A stretch of 22,700 nt of DNA, taken from the NCBI GenBank assembly GCA_030598355.1, contig JAUVQD010000002.1, positions 1 to 22,700 of the forward strand, in the 5' to 3' direction. Origin of the DNA: Actinomycetes bacterium (GTDB taxonomy: Bacteria; Actinomycetota; Aquicultoria; CAJVYJ01; JAUVQD01). The notes under the pieces are model-generated. The model saw nothing but the letters and a program-made list of their open reading frames with translations, was not told the DNA's origin and did no database searches. Below, piece by piece: positions 7,673-15,733 of this stretch. Positions within the stretch are counted from its first letter, which is position 1. Each line of letters opens with the position of its first letter. The translations under genes and the position numbers were made by a program.

Positions 7673-8506
7673 ATGTCTATCAACCTAAACGCAGCGTCTT
7701 TCAGCTATCTTCGACCAAAAGGTCGAGTAATAAAGGCTATTTTACCGACAACATTATCAATACAACCCGGTGAGTTTGTCGCGGTTGTTGGTGCCAATGG
7801 TTCCGGAAAGTCTACTCTAGCCAAGCTTCTAAACGGTTTGCTATTGCCGACTAATGGCGAGGTCTTAATTGACGGCCATAACACAAAAGACGCCGACAAC
7901 AAGATATTCGCACCCCGCCAGGTCGGGCTGGTTTTTCAAAACCCCGACAATCAATTGACTGCCACCATTGTTGAGGATGACGTTGCGTTTGGTCCTGAGA
8001 ATCTAGGCATACCTCCGGAGGAGATACGGGCGCGCGTTGACCGGGCTTTGAAAACAGTCGGTATGACTGAATTCAAAGATAAAGACCCGCACAATCTCTC
8101 GGCCGGTCAGAGACAGAAAATTGCTGTTGCCGGGATATTAGCCATGGAACCGAAATACCTGGTAATGGATGAGCCCACATCGATGTTAGATCCAGTGGGA
8201 AGGCGAGATATCCTTGAAACACTCTCAGAGCTGCGTCAGAAGAGTTCAATTGGCATTGTGTACATCACACATATTATCGAAGAAATCGTCGAAGCTGACC
8301 GTATTTTGGTGATGACTGAGGGAAAAATCACCGCTATCGGCGCGCCGCGCGAAATACTAACTGATGAGTCGCTGATGGAGATGGCGTCTCTTTATGTAAC
8401 CCGCCCAACCGAACTGGCCAGAAGGTTAGCGAAGAAGGGCGTGCCGGTTTCAAAAGATCTCATTACCGTTGAGGAGGTTGTAAAAGAGCTGTGCTCATTG
8501 AAATAG
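7673..8506 (+). CDS. ecfA1: ECF transporter ATPase EcfA1
   Basis: One of the two ATPases of an energy-coupling factor transporter; it powers vitamin uptake with EcfA2, EcfT and an interchangeable substrate-binding S component. The 277-residue protein shows Walker A GANGSGKST (40-48), the ECF-type Q-loop VFQNPDNQL, the signature LSAGQRQ (142-148, Ala replacing the usual Gly), Walker B YLVMDEP (162-168) and a switch His in YITHI. The C-terminal extension after residue 230 is typical. The ATG at 7673 has no ribosome binding site but sits 7 bases behind a -10 box. It overlaps ecfA2 by 16 bases. In Bacillota the same genes also follow rplQ. Confidence 0.93.
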   Translation: MSINLNAASFSYLRPKGRVIKAILPTTLSIQPGEFVAVVGANGSGKSTLAKLLNGLLLPTNGEVLIDGHNTKDADNKIFAPRQVGLVFQNPDNQLTATIVEDDVAFGPENLGIPPEEIRARVDRALKTVGMTEFKDKDPHNLSAGQRQKIAVAGILAMEPKYLVMDEPTSMLDPVGRRDILETLSELRQKSSIGIVYITHIIEEIVEADRILVMTEGKITAIGAPREILTDESLMEMASLYVTRPTELARRLAKKGVPVSKDLITVEEVVKELCSLK

Positions 8507-9348
8507 AAGACGTGAGCTACACTTATCTCGCGGGTAGCCAAGCAGCTAACAGTGCTTTGTCAAAAGCGTCGTTGACCATTGACCGTGGCGAGTTTATCGC
8601 TCTGATAGGGCCGACAGGATCAGGGAAATCGACGCTTGCGCAAGTTCTAGCGGGACTCCTGAGGCCTTCATTTGGAAGGGTTATTTACGAAGGATCTGAT
8701 ATCTGGGAAGAACCAAAATTATTGTCCAAGCGACGTAGTTTGACCGGTCTCGTTTTTCAAGAACCGGAAAAGCAACTTTTCGAGATGACGGTAGCAGAGG
8801 ATATAGCTTTTTGGCCAAAGAATTTGGGGCTGGGCGCCGAGGAAATCACTACCAGGGCCAAGAGCGCTCTTTCAGCTGTCGGGTTGGATTATGAGCTATA
8901 TAAGGACAGATCGCCCTTTACATTGAGCGGCGGTGAAATGCGTCGGGTCGCGATCGCAGGGATTTTGGTAATGAATCCTAAAGTGCTAATTGTTGATGAG
9001 CCGACAGTCGGCCTCGATCATAGAGGAAGAACCGGTTTGATGGATAAGATACAAAAACTTAACCAAGCCGGGACATCGATAGTTTTTGTATCTCACGACA
9101 TGGATACCGTCGCGGAATACGCACAAAGAGTTATATTGATCAATGAAGGCAGAATCATTCAAGACTCCTCCCCGAGGGAGGTTTTCCGCAACAAAGAAAT
9201 GCTGAACAAGATTGGCCTTGAGGTGCCAGTGGCAACTGAGATCGGGGCAAGATTACGCGAAGTTGGCTATCATATAGCCCCAGATCCTGTCAGTGTGTCG
9301 GAGCTTGAGGCGGGCATATTAGCGAGCCGAGGTGAAAGTCAAAGATGA
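8491..9348 (+). CDS. ecfA2: ECF transporter ATPase EcfA2
   Basis: The partner ATPase of EcfA1. The 285-residue protein has Walker A GPTGSGKST (40-48), Q-loop VFQEPEKQLFEMTVAEDIAF, the signature LSGGEMRR (145-152), Walker B VLIVDEPTVGLD (165-176) and the switch FVSHDMD. The Glu in EPEKQ and LSGGE are characteristic of EcfA2. The start is GTG at 8491 within the end of ecfA1; GAGGAGG lies 13 bases upstream, rather far for a ribosome binding site, so coupling to ecfA1 translation is likely. Its TGA overlaps the ecfT ATG. Confidence 0.93.
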   Translation: MLIEIEDVSYTYLAGSQAANSALSKASLTIDRGEFIALIGPTGSGKSTLAQVLAGLLRPSFGRVIYEGSDIWEEPKLLSKRRSLTGLVFQEPEKQLFEMTVAEDIAFWPKNLGLGAEEITTRAKSALSAVGLDYELYKDRSPFTLSGGEMRRVAIAGILVMNPKVLIVDEPTVGLDHRGRTGLMDKIQKLNQAGTSIVFVSHDMDTVAEYAQRVILINEGRIIQDSSPREVFRNKEMLNKIGLEVPVATEIGARLREVGYHIAPDPVSVSELEAGILASRGESQR

Positions 9349-10148
9349 GCGGGCGGTCGCTAGCGCTTGGTCAGTATTACGCCGCCAAGTCGCCACTGCA
9401 CGCACTGGATCCACGCGTGAAACTCTTCTTGAGCTTAACGATCGTTACAGCCCTCTTTTTCGTTGACAATCTGGCTGTTTTGGTTGGCGCGGCGTTTCTT
9501 GTGCCGGTTCTGGCATCTGTCGCCAAGGTGCCATTCAAGTGGGTTCTAAAAGGGGTCAGACCGTTAGTCTTCATACTGTTTTTTACTTTCTTAATTCATC
9601 TCTTTCTGACAGAGGGGGCTACGCTTTTCGCTATAGGTCCGCTCAGAGCCACAGGTGAGGGATTGCTCAAGGGGATATTCTATAGTACGAGGCTTATTCT
9701 GGTTATCTTGTTTTCATCGTTTATCACCCTGACTACTTCTCCTGTTCAACTGGCTGACGCGATCGAGTCTATCTTGAGTCCGCTAAAGGTAATCAGGTTT
9801 CCGGCGCACGAGATAGCTCTGATGATGACGATAGCCCTTCGCTTTATTCCAACGTTATTGACCGAAGCTGAAACTATTATGAAAGCGCAAAAAGGGCGCG
9901 GTGCAAATTTTGATTCGGGAAATATCTTAAAGCGCGCACGAAGTTTTATTCCTCTTTTAATCCCATTATTCATTAGCGCTTTTCGCCGGGCTGATGAGCT
10001 GGCCCTGGCAATGGAGGCTCGTGGCTATGCCGGCGGCTCTGGCCGGACACGTCTGCATTCGCTCAAGATTACCCCGAGGGACGTTGCATGGTTGTTCTTG
10101 GGTCTACTTATAATATTTTCGGTTGTGGGACTCAGTTGGCGGCTTTGA
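9345..10148 (+). CDS. ecfT: ECF transporter transmembrane subunit EcfT
   Basis: This membrane scaffold joins the EcfA1/A2 ATPases to S components such as BioY. The 267-residue product has several hydrophobic segments (about 26-60, 70-90, 112-130, 203-213 and 248-264). The two coupling motifs that dock in the ATPases are visible as GRG at 184-186 (usually Ala-Arg-Gly, here QKGRGAN) and ARG at 225-227 (MEARGYAG). The DPRVKL motif near residue 22 is also family-typical. It starts by ATGA overlap with ecfA2 and its stop overlaps the likely TTG start of truA. With one module and at least one distant S component, this is a group II (shared) ECF system. Confidence 0.92.
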   Translation: MSGRSLALGQYYAAKSPLHALDPRVKLFLSLTIVTALFFVDNLAVLVGAAFLVPVLASVAKVPFKWVLKGVRPLVFILFFTFLIHLFLTEGATLFAIGPLRATGEGLLKGIFYSTRLILVILFSSFITLTTSPVQLADAIESILSPLKVIRFPAHEIALMMTIALRFIPTLLTEAETIMKAQKGRGANFDSGNILKRARSFIPLLIPLFISAFRRADELALAMEARGYAGGSGRTRLHSLKITPRDVAWLFLGLLIIFSVVGLSWRL

Positions 10149-10927
10149 AGAATTGGCGCTTAGTTATTGAATATGATGGAAGCCGGTATTGTGGTTGGCA
10201 GGTTCAACCACAGGTTAACACAGTCCAAGCCGAGGTAGAGCGAGCGCTGACTACTGCGTTAAGAGAGAAAGTTTCCATACAGGGGTCGGGGAGGACAGAT
10301 GCCGGTGTCCATGCGGATGGCCAAGTCGCGAACTTTAAAACAGATGCCGAGATAACTGCTCATCGTCTGCGATGGCAGCTAAACGCTCTTTTGCCGCGCG
10401 ACATTGTGGTACATGAAATCGTGTCGGTCGGCGAAGATTTTGATGCCCGGCGCTCGGCCATCGAGCGAACGTACAGTTACTTGATCTTAAGCCGCCCGGT
10501 TCCTTCGGTTTTTTGGCGCTCCTACAGTTTTTGGGTGTCAAAAACCTTTAACATCGAGGCTGCGGTAATTGGTGCAAAAGCGCTCATAGGAACCCATGAT
10601 TTCTCGGCTTTTACGGTGGCAAAAGTTGGATCGATGGTGCGCCGAGTTACCGCTTTGGATGTTCTTGGTGAGCATCCGGTTGGTATGGCTTCTCAAGGTG
10701 GTATGCGAGCGGAGGGGTTGATAACGATTCGCATCACCGCCAACGCTTTTCTTCATCATATGGTTAGATTGATAGTCGGCACGTTGGTGGAGGTGGCTGC
10801 TGAAAAGATAGAGCCTGGGCGGGTCAAAGAGATTCTAGACTCAAAAGACATTCGCCAGGCCGGCCCAAGGGCGCCCGCCAAGGGTCTGCGTTTGGAAAAA
10901 GTTTCCTATCTCGGTAATTTAAGCTAA
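10145..10927 (+). CDS. truA: tRNA pseudouridine(38-40) synthase TruA
   Basis: It converts uridines 38-40 in the tRNA anticodon stem to pseudouridine. With the TTG at 10145 as start, the product has 260 residues and begins MKNWRLVIEYDGSRYCGWQVQ, which fits the family N terminus. The catalytic Asp is D52 in GSGRTDAGVHA (48-58). Later blocks include RTYSYLI, GTHDFSAFT and HHMVRLIVGTLVEV. A reading frame extending to ATG 10088 exists, but it would add 19 unlike residues inside ecfT. The TTGA overlap with the ecfT stop suggests coupling. In Bacillota rplM-rpsI usually follow; they are absent here. Confidence 0.95.
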   Translation: MKNWRLVIEYDGSRYCGWQVQPQVNTVQAEVERALTTALREKVSIQGSGRTDAGVHADGQVANFKTDAEITAHRLRWQLNALLPRDIVVHEIVSVGEDFDARRSAIERTYSYLILSRPVPSVFWRSYSFWVSKTFNIEAAVIGAKALIGTHDFSAFTVAKVGSMVRRVTALDVLGEHPVGMASQGGMRAEGLITIRITANAFLHHMVRLIVGTLVEVAAEKIEPGRVKEILDSKDIRQAGPRAPAKGLRLEKVSYLGNLS

Positions 10928-10942
10928 GATCCACCTGCCAAA

Positions 10943-10971
10943 TTTTACAAATCTTCGCAAAGAATTCATAA
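10943..10971 (+). promoter_or_regulatory. Predicted promoter of the two-component system
   Basis: TTTACA at 10943-10948 and CATAAT at 10966-10971 each match five of six consensus bases and are separated by 17 bases. They lie in the 120-base gap between truA and the response regulator gene, leaving a leader of about 70 bases. The gap is A/T-rich and shows no terminator for truA. Confidence 0.5.
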
Positions 10972-11047
10972 TTTAGCTTTATCCTGTTCATATTGTATTT
11001 TTTCTAATATGAGCACCTAGATCAGGAAGGCAATCAGGGTCGAAATT

Positions 11048-11737
11048 TTGAGAAAAATATTAGTTGTCGAGGACGAGAAAAAGATAGCGGATGTCATTAA
11101 GGCTTATCTGGAACGTGAAGGTTTTCTGGTGAGCACAACCGAATCCGGGACCGAGGCGTTAAAATTGGCCGAATCGTTCGAACCTGATCTGGTTGTTCTC
11201 GACTTAATGCTTCCTGATCTTTCTGGCGAAGAGGTCTGCGCCGCGCTTCGCCGCCGGTCGGACGTACCAATAATCATGGTTACCGCCAGGAGCGCTGAGG
11301 AAGAGCGCATCAAGGGACTAGATATTGGCGCTGACGATTATTTGGCAAAACCTTTTAGCCCGCGTGAGCTTGTAGCCAGAATAAAATCAATACTTCGCCG
11401 GACGCATAGCGACAAAGAATTCTTAGCCGAAAAGATATCATTTAATGATGACAAACTAGTAATTGATGTGTCTCGACACGAAGTCAGAGTAGATGAAAAT
11501 ATTGTTTCTCTAACGCCTCATGAGTTTACTCTTTTATTGACGCTATCACGCCATCCGGGCCGTGTATACAGCAGGTATGAGCTGATCAACAGAGTTCAGG
11601 GATATGATTACGAAGGATATGAGCGCACGATAGACGCGCACATTAAGAACCTAAGGCAAAAAATCGAGGATAAACCAAAAAAACCGCAGTACATCAAGAC
11701 GGTTTTTGGGGTGGGCTATAGATTTGAAGATCACTAA
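11048..11737 (+). CDS. Response regulator, OmpR/PhoB family
   Basis: A DNA-binding transcription regulator controlled by phosphorylation from the kinase encoded next to it. The 229-residue product has a receiver domain (1-115) with acidic pocket E8-D9, phospho-acceptor D52 in VVLDLMLPD, T79 and K101 in AKPFSPREL. A winged-helix effector domain follows (about 130-228), ending with the OmpR-type DAHIKNLRQKIED and IKTVFGVGYRFE. The start is TTG at 11048. Upstream AGGAAGG is 17 bases away, so the ribosome binding site is weak (CAGGGTCG closer). It overlaps the kinase gene by 14 bases. Target genes and signal cannot be read from the sequence. Confidence 0.93.
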   Translation: MRKILVVEDEKKIADVIKAYLEREGFLVSTTESGTEALKLAESFEPDLVVLDLMLPDLSGEEVCAALRRRSDVPIIMVTARSAEEERIKGLDIGADDYLAKPFSPRELVARIKSILRRTHSDKEFLAEKISFNDDKLVIDVSRHEVRVDENIVSLTPHEFTLLLTLSRHPGRVYSRYELINRVQGYDYEGYERTIDAHIKNLRQKIEDKPKKPQYIKTVFGVGYRFEDH

Positions 11738-13142
11738 GCTTTGGAAGAAATTGGCGATAGGGTTTATGGGCGCGGCCGTCGCGGCCATGATCGTTATCTA
11801 CATTTTTGTAAATTTTTTCATCAACAGCAGTTTTAGGGGCTACATAGGCGACAGGGAGCGCGCGTCTTATCAAAGAATCGGGCGGTCAGTAGCGTCCATT
11901 TACCTGAAGAGTGGAGGCTGGGACGGTCGTTTGGAGGAGGCGTTGCCACATGTCTCCACAATCAGTAACGTCGCCATAGAGGTAGTCGACGCCCAAGGCG
12001 GAGTTGTGGCTGAAACTGTAGGCCGAAACCGGCAAGACTCCTTTATTGACAATATCGCGCGAGCTGTCGGGGGCAGTCAATTTGTCGGAGATTGGCTTCA
12101 GGAGCGGGTAGAAGTGCCGATAATGGTGAGAAAACAAAGAGTCGGGGCTGTTTATATTACCCCCGTGGCAAAACCGGCTCAGCTTGAGCAAGATAGTTTA
12201 TTTCGACAATCTTTGAATAGATCACTCATATTCGGTGGAATCCTGGCCGCATTGGTCGCGCTGACGTTGAGCTTTTTGATTTCAGCGCGTTTAACCAGCC
12301 CTCTTGCCCAAATCACAAAAGCGGCCCGGAAGTTGGAAGATGGGGATCTGGGCCAACGGGTTCACTTGCGGGAAAATGATGAGATCGGACAGCTTGGTGA
12401 CGCTTTTAACAATATGGCGTCAGCGCTCCAGACGCACGAAACGTTAAGAAAGAACATGACCGCCGATATCGCGCACGAACTTAGAACGCCCTTATCAACT
12501 ATCAGAAGTCATGTCGAGGCCTATCAAGATGGCGTGATTAAGCCGAATAAGAAGAACTTGCACTCTATATACGAGGAAATCCTAAGGCTGGGTAGACTTA
12601 TCGACGACTTAGGCGAGCTGGCTCAAGCAGAAAGCGGTAAATTGAAGCTCGACAAAAAGGAGATAGACCTTGTTCTTTTGGCAAAAAAAACGGTCGCGAG
12701 CTTAAAGCCTGTCTTTGATAGCGAAGAGTTGACAATAAAAATAAAGAGCGAGGGGCAGGTTGTCGGGGTCTACGATGAGGACAGAATAAAGCAGATATTA
12801 GTTAACCTTCTGGTGAACGCGGTGAAGTATAGCTCGACGGGCGGACAAGTCACAGTTGAGATCGGGGTCGTCAATAACAAAGCTCTGATTTCAGTAAGTG
12901 ATAACGGACCGGGTATCGACGAGAAATCCCTACCATTTATTTTTGAACGCTTTTATCGGGTCGATAAATCGAGAAATCGCGCAACCGGTGGGTCGGGCAT
13001 AGGTTTGACTATCGCGAAGGAGCTGGCGAAGCTTCACGGCGGTTCAATTGATGTCTCGAGTACTGTTGGTGCAGGCAGTAACTTTACGGTAAAGCTTCCT
13101 CGAAAAAAGATGAGAAAACAAAAATTCACAAAGCCCGCATAG
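11724..13142 (+). CDS. Sensor histidine kinase with HAMP domain
   Basis: A membrane kinase that phosphorylates the preceding response regulator. With TTG 11724 as start it has 472 residues: transmembrane helix 1 (about 9-33), an extracytoplasmic sensor region of about 130 residues, transmembrane helix 2 (about 167-188), HAMP (189-240), the dimerization domain with phospho-acceptor H251 in DIAHELRTPLS, and a HATPase_c domain with N box NLLVNAVKYS (361-370), G1 DNGPGID, F box FERFYR and G2 GGSGIGLTI. This architecture is that of BaeS/ResE-like kinases. An in-frame TTG at 11706 is possible but less likely. The sensor region has no motif that tells the ligand. A terminator follows about 100 bases downstream. 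Confidence 0.92.
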   Translation: MKITKLWKKLAIGFMGAAVAAMIVIYIFVNFFINSSFRGYIGDRERASYQRIGRSVASIYLKSGGWDGRLEEALPHVSTISNVAIEVVDAQGGVVAETVGRNRQDSFIDNIARAVGGSQFVGDWLQERVEVPIMVRKQRVGAVYITPVAKPAQLEQDSLFRQSLNRSLIFGGILAALVALTLSFLISARLTSPLAQITKAARKLEDGDLGQRVHLRENDEIGQLGDAFNNMASALQTHETLRKNMTADIAHELRTPLSTIRSHVEAYQDGVIKPNKKNLHSIYEEILRLGRLIDDLGELAQAESGKLKLDKKEIDLVLLAKKTVASLKPVFDSEELTIKIKSEGQVVGVYDEDRIKQILVNLLVNAVKYSSTGGQVTVEIGVVNNKALISVSDNGPGIDEKSLPFIFERFYRVDKSRNRATGGSGIGLTIAKELAKLHGGSIDVSSTVGAGSNFTVKLPRKKMRKQKFTKPA

Positions 13143-13243
13143 GAAATTCACATATTCTTCAAGTCTCTGGAGGATAATCACTAATAGATCATGAAGATCA
13201 AAGATATTCATTGTAGTTAAATCGTGATCGTCTATATGCGAAG

Positions 13244-13266
13244 AGCGCCTTGCCCCGGCGCTTTTT
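13244..13266 (+). terminator. Rho-independent terminator after the histidine kinase gene
   Basis: AGCGCC (13244-13249) pairs perfectly with GGCGCT (13257-13262) around a 7-base loop, followed by a run of five T (13262-13266). Upstream A and G can extend the stem into the T run. It lies 100 bases after the kinase stop and before the nadB promoter. The 13143-13243 stretch between shows no supported gene. Confidence 0.8.
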
Positions 13267-13317
13267 GCTTGCTATGCGCCTATTTTTCGCTTCTTTTAAT
13301 AAAAGTAAAGTTGTTAT

Positions 13318-13326
13318 TGATATAAT
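13318..13326 (+). promoter_or_regulatory. nadB operon promoter, extended -10
   Basis: A perfect TATAAT at 13321-13326 has TG at 13318-13319 (TGATATAAT). The surrounding DNA is A/T-rich and no clear -35 box is seen. The expected start of transcription is about 13332-13334, inside an inverted repeat. Confidence 0.65.
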
Positions 13327-13329
13327 ATG

Positions 13330-13348
13330 TTTTCAACTTGGTTGAAAA
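13330..13348. promoter_or_regulatory. Inverted repeat over the nadB transcription start, probable operator
   Basis: TTTTCAAC (13330-13337) and GTTGAAAA (13341-13348) are exact reverse complements with three bases (TTG) between. The site begins 3 bases after the -10 box and covers the predicted +1, a position where a bound repressor would block transcription. The half-site differs by one base from the half-site of the bioY operator at 17317-17324 (TTGTCAAC), but the spacing is quite different. The regulator is unknown; it is too short and A/T-poor in the loop to be a terminator. Confidence 0.5.
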
Positions 13349-13358
13349 ATGAGGAAAG

Positions 13359-14888
13359 ATGAATTCCCAGTATCTTATTGACTTCGATTTAAGCAAAATA
13401 CCGGTTAGTCGCTCCGATGTTCTTGTTATCGGTGGTGGAATAGCGGGCTTGACGGTGGCGGTAACGGTCGCCGGTGAGCTGAAAACCCGTGTTCTAGCCA
13501 AAGGGAACGTTAAACAAACCAGCACCTGGTTCGCTCAAGGTGGAATTGCTGTTTCGCTAGCGGCTGGAGACTCTCCGGAAATGCATTATAAAGATACGAT
13601 AGCCGCTGGTGGGGGTTTATGTGACCCTGAGGCCGTTAAAGTCCTGGTCGAAGAGGCAGCGCCGGCCGTTTCCATGTTAACCGATATCGGTACTGAGTTT
13701 GATAAAGTCAATGGTGGTTTCCACTTTGTAAGAGAAGGCGGACATAGTGTCGCCCGGGTTATTCATGCAGGTGACGCCACTGGCAATGTGGTTGCCGCGA
13801 GCCTGGTTTCAGCGGCTAAAAGTCGAAAGAATATACATTTCACTCCAGACACGTTCGTGCTAGATCTTCTGGAATCTGAAGGCAGATGCTGCGGGGTTCT
13901 AGCGTATGAGCAAAAAACCGGTCAAGTTGAAGCATATTTGGCGTCGGCGGTTGTTCTGGCAGCGGGCGGGATGGGCCAGATCTATGATGTAACAACGAAT
14001 CCGCTTGTGGCAAGCGGCGATGGTTTGGCCATGGCCGAGCGCCGTGGCGTCAAACTTGCCGGACTTGAGTTTATTCAGTTTCATCCAACAGCGCTGGACA
14101 CTAAAGAAAATCCGAGGTATTTGATCTCAGAAGCCATCCGAGGCGAGGGAGCTTATCTCGTCAACAAAGACGGGCAGAGGTTCATGACAGAGATTCATCC
14201 TTTGGGTGAACTAGCTCCGAGAGACATAGTTAGTCGTGCTGTGGTCGATGTTATGGAGGCGGATAAGGCAGATCATGTTTTCATAGACGCGCGCCATATC
14301 GGTGAGGAAAAACTAAAGACAAGATTTCCTTCAATTTGGGATCATTGTCTAAAGGCGGGATATGATATGTCAAAGGAACTGATTGCCGTTAACCCGGCAG
14401 CGCATTATTTAATTGGAGGCATAGTTACGGATCTATATGGGCGAACTAGCCTTGACAGTCTTTTTGCCAGCGGCGAAGTTGCCTCAACGGGCGTACATGG
14501 GGCGAATCGCTTGGCCAGCAATTCGCTTTTGGAGGGGCTAGTGTTTAGCAGAAGGATAGGCGGTTATTTGCTTGATAATCTGAAGTCAGGCGCCGAGGTC
14601 GACGATGTAATTCTGCGATCTAAAGCAACCCGCCCGGCTGGAAAATCGCTGGTTGCTGCCCGAGAGAGCCTTCGCAATATGATGAGCGAAAAAACCGGGG
14701 TCATTAGGACGAACGAAGGGCTCAAAGCAGCCGCGTCTATACTGAAAGACGAATCATACCTGTTGGACTATGAATACAATAATCCGCATGATTGGGAAAC
14801 TATTAATATGATTACTCTGGCCAGATTGATTGTTTCGGGCGCTTTGGCGAGAAGACAGAGCCTCGGCGTTCATCTTGTGGGGAGCTAA
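13359..14888 (+). CDS. nadB: L-aspartate oxidase
   Basis: The FAD enzyme that oxidizes L-aspartate to iminoaspartate, the first step of NAD synthesis from aspartate. The 509-residue protein begins its FAD-binding fold at VLVIGGGIAGLTVAV (GGGIAG 25-30). Active-site and family blocks follow: STWFAQGGIAV, REGGHSVARVIHAGDATG, GLEFIQFHPTAL, and GVHGANRLASNSLLEGLVF. It is a little shorter than the approx. 530-540 residues of many relatives, mostly in the C-terminal helical part. The ATG at 13359 is behind GAGGAAAG. The stop overlaps the nadC start (TAATG). The usual partner nadA (quinolinate synthase) is not in the window. Confidence 0.95.
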   Translation: MNSQYLIDFDLSKIPVSRSDVLVIGGGIAGLTVAVTVAGELKTRVLAKGNVKQTSTWFAQGGIAVSLAAGDSPEMHYKDTIAAGGGLCDPEAVKVLVEEAAPAVSMLTDIGTEFDKVNGGFHFVREGGHSVARVIHAGDATGNVVAASLVSAAKSRKNIHFTPDTFVLDLLESEGRCCGVLAYEQKTGQVEAYLASAVVLAAGGMGQIYDVTTNPLVASGDGLAMAERRGVKLAGLEFIQFHPTALDTKENPRYLISEAIRGEGAYLVNKDGQRFMTEIHPLGELAPRDIVSRAVVDVMEADKADHVFIDARHIGEEKLKTRFPSIWDHCLKAGYDMSKELIAVNPAAHYLIGGIVTDLYGRTSLDSLFASGEVASTGVHGANRLASNSLLEGLVFSRRIGGYLLDNLKSGAEVDDVILRSKATRPAGKSLVAARESLRNMMSEKTGVIRTNEGLKAAASILKDESYLLDYEYNNPHDWETINMITLARLIVSGALARRQSLGVHLVGS

Positions 14889-15733
14889 TGGGCTTTGTTG
14901 AATCTGCAAAACTAGCTGCGCGAAACGCGCTTTTAGAAGATCTTGGTCCTAACATTTTGACTGGCGACATTACTTCGGAATCTGTGATTGGCGATGAGTG
15001 TGGCGCGGCGATTATCGTCGCGAAAGAGACCGGAGTCATCGCGGGCCTGCCCGTTTCAGAGGCGATATTTGCCGAGCTAAGTCCGGAAATAGAATGGCAG
15101 CCTGTCTTTGAAGACGGGACACAAGTGCAAGTCGGGCAAACTGTTGCCAGGATCAAGGGAGACCTGAAAGTGATCCTGAAGGGCGAAAGATGCGCACTGA
15201 ATTTTCTAAGTCACTTAACCGGTATAGCCACCCTAACTAAGCAGTTTGTTGAAGAAACTCAAGGACGCGCAAAGATATTTGATACCCGTAAGACCATTCC
15301 GGGCTTAAGAATACTTGAAAAGTACGCTGTTCAGGTCGGCGGCGGGCACAATCACCGGATAGGCCTTTTTGACGCGATCTTAATAAAAGATAACCATCTT
15401 TTTGAGCGCGATCTAGCGACGTCAATCGAGGCGGCGAAGGCTGCACAAGCAGGGCTTGTAGAGGTTGAAGTGGAAACGATTGAGCAACTTAAAGTGGCGA
15501 TTGCCTCTAAAGCCGATATCGTTCTTCTAGATAACATGGAGATTGAAGAAATCAAGGCAGCTGTACAATTAGCTAAAGGTAAGGTTGAAGTAGAGGTATC
15601 GGGCGGGATAAGATTAAACAATGTTAGCGACATCGCGGAAGCCGGTCCGGACAGAATATCTGTGGGCGCGCTAACCCAGAGCGCTCGGGCGGTCGACTTC
15701 TCTATGACGGTTGTGAGCCGAGAGAGTACCTGA
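14888..15733 (+). CDS. nadC: Nicotinate-nucleotide pyrophosphorylase (quinolinate phosphoribosyltransferase)
   Basis: It converts quinolinate and PRPP to nicotinate mononucleotide with loss of CO2, the third step of de novo NAD synthesis. The 281-residue product has the N-terminal lid domain and a barrel with DTRKTIPGLR, VQVGGGHNHR, AILIKDNHL, VEVEVETIEQ, VLLDNME and VEVSGGIRLNNV; basic residues in the first two blocks bind substrate carboxyl and phosphate groups. Length is normal. It overlaps nadB by one base (TAATG) and the DedA gene by one base (TGATG), so the four genes nadB-nadC-dedA-birA are probably one translationally coupled message. Confidence 0.96.
   Translation: MGFVESAKLAARNALLEDLGPNILTGDITSESVIGDECGAAIIVAKETGVIAGLPVSEAIFAELSPEIEWQPVFEDGTQVQVGQTVARIKGDLKVILKGERCALNFLSHLTGIATLTKQFVEETQGRAKIFDTRKTIPGLRILEKYAVQVGGGHNHRIGLFDAILIKDNHLFERDLATSIEAAKAAQAGLVEVEVETIEQLKVAIASKADIVLLDNMEIEEIKAAVQLAKGKVEVEVSGGIRLNNVSDIAEAGPDRISVGALTQSARAVDFSMTVVSREST

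Noticed and set aside
13190..13222. Tiny frame MKIKDIHCS after a GGAGG sequence downstream of the histidine kinase
   Set aside because: The GGAGG is about 16 bases or more from the ATG, too far, and nine codons give no way to judge it; treated as untranslated 3' region before the terminator.
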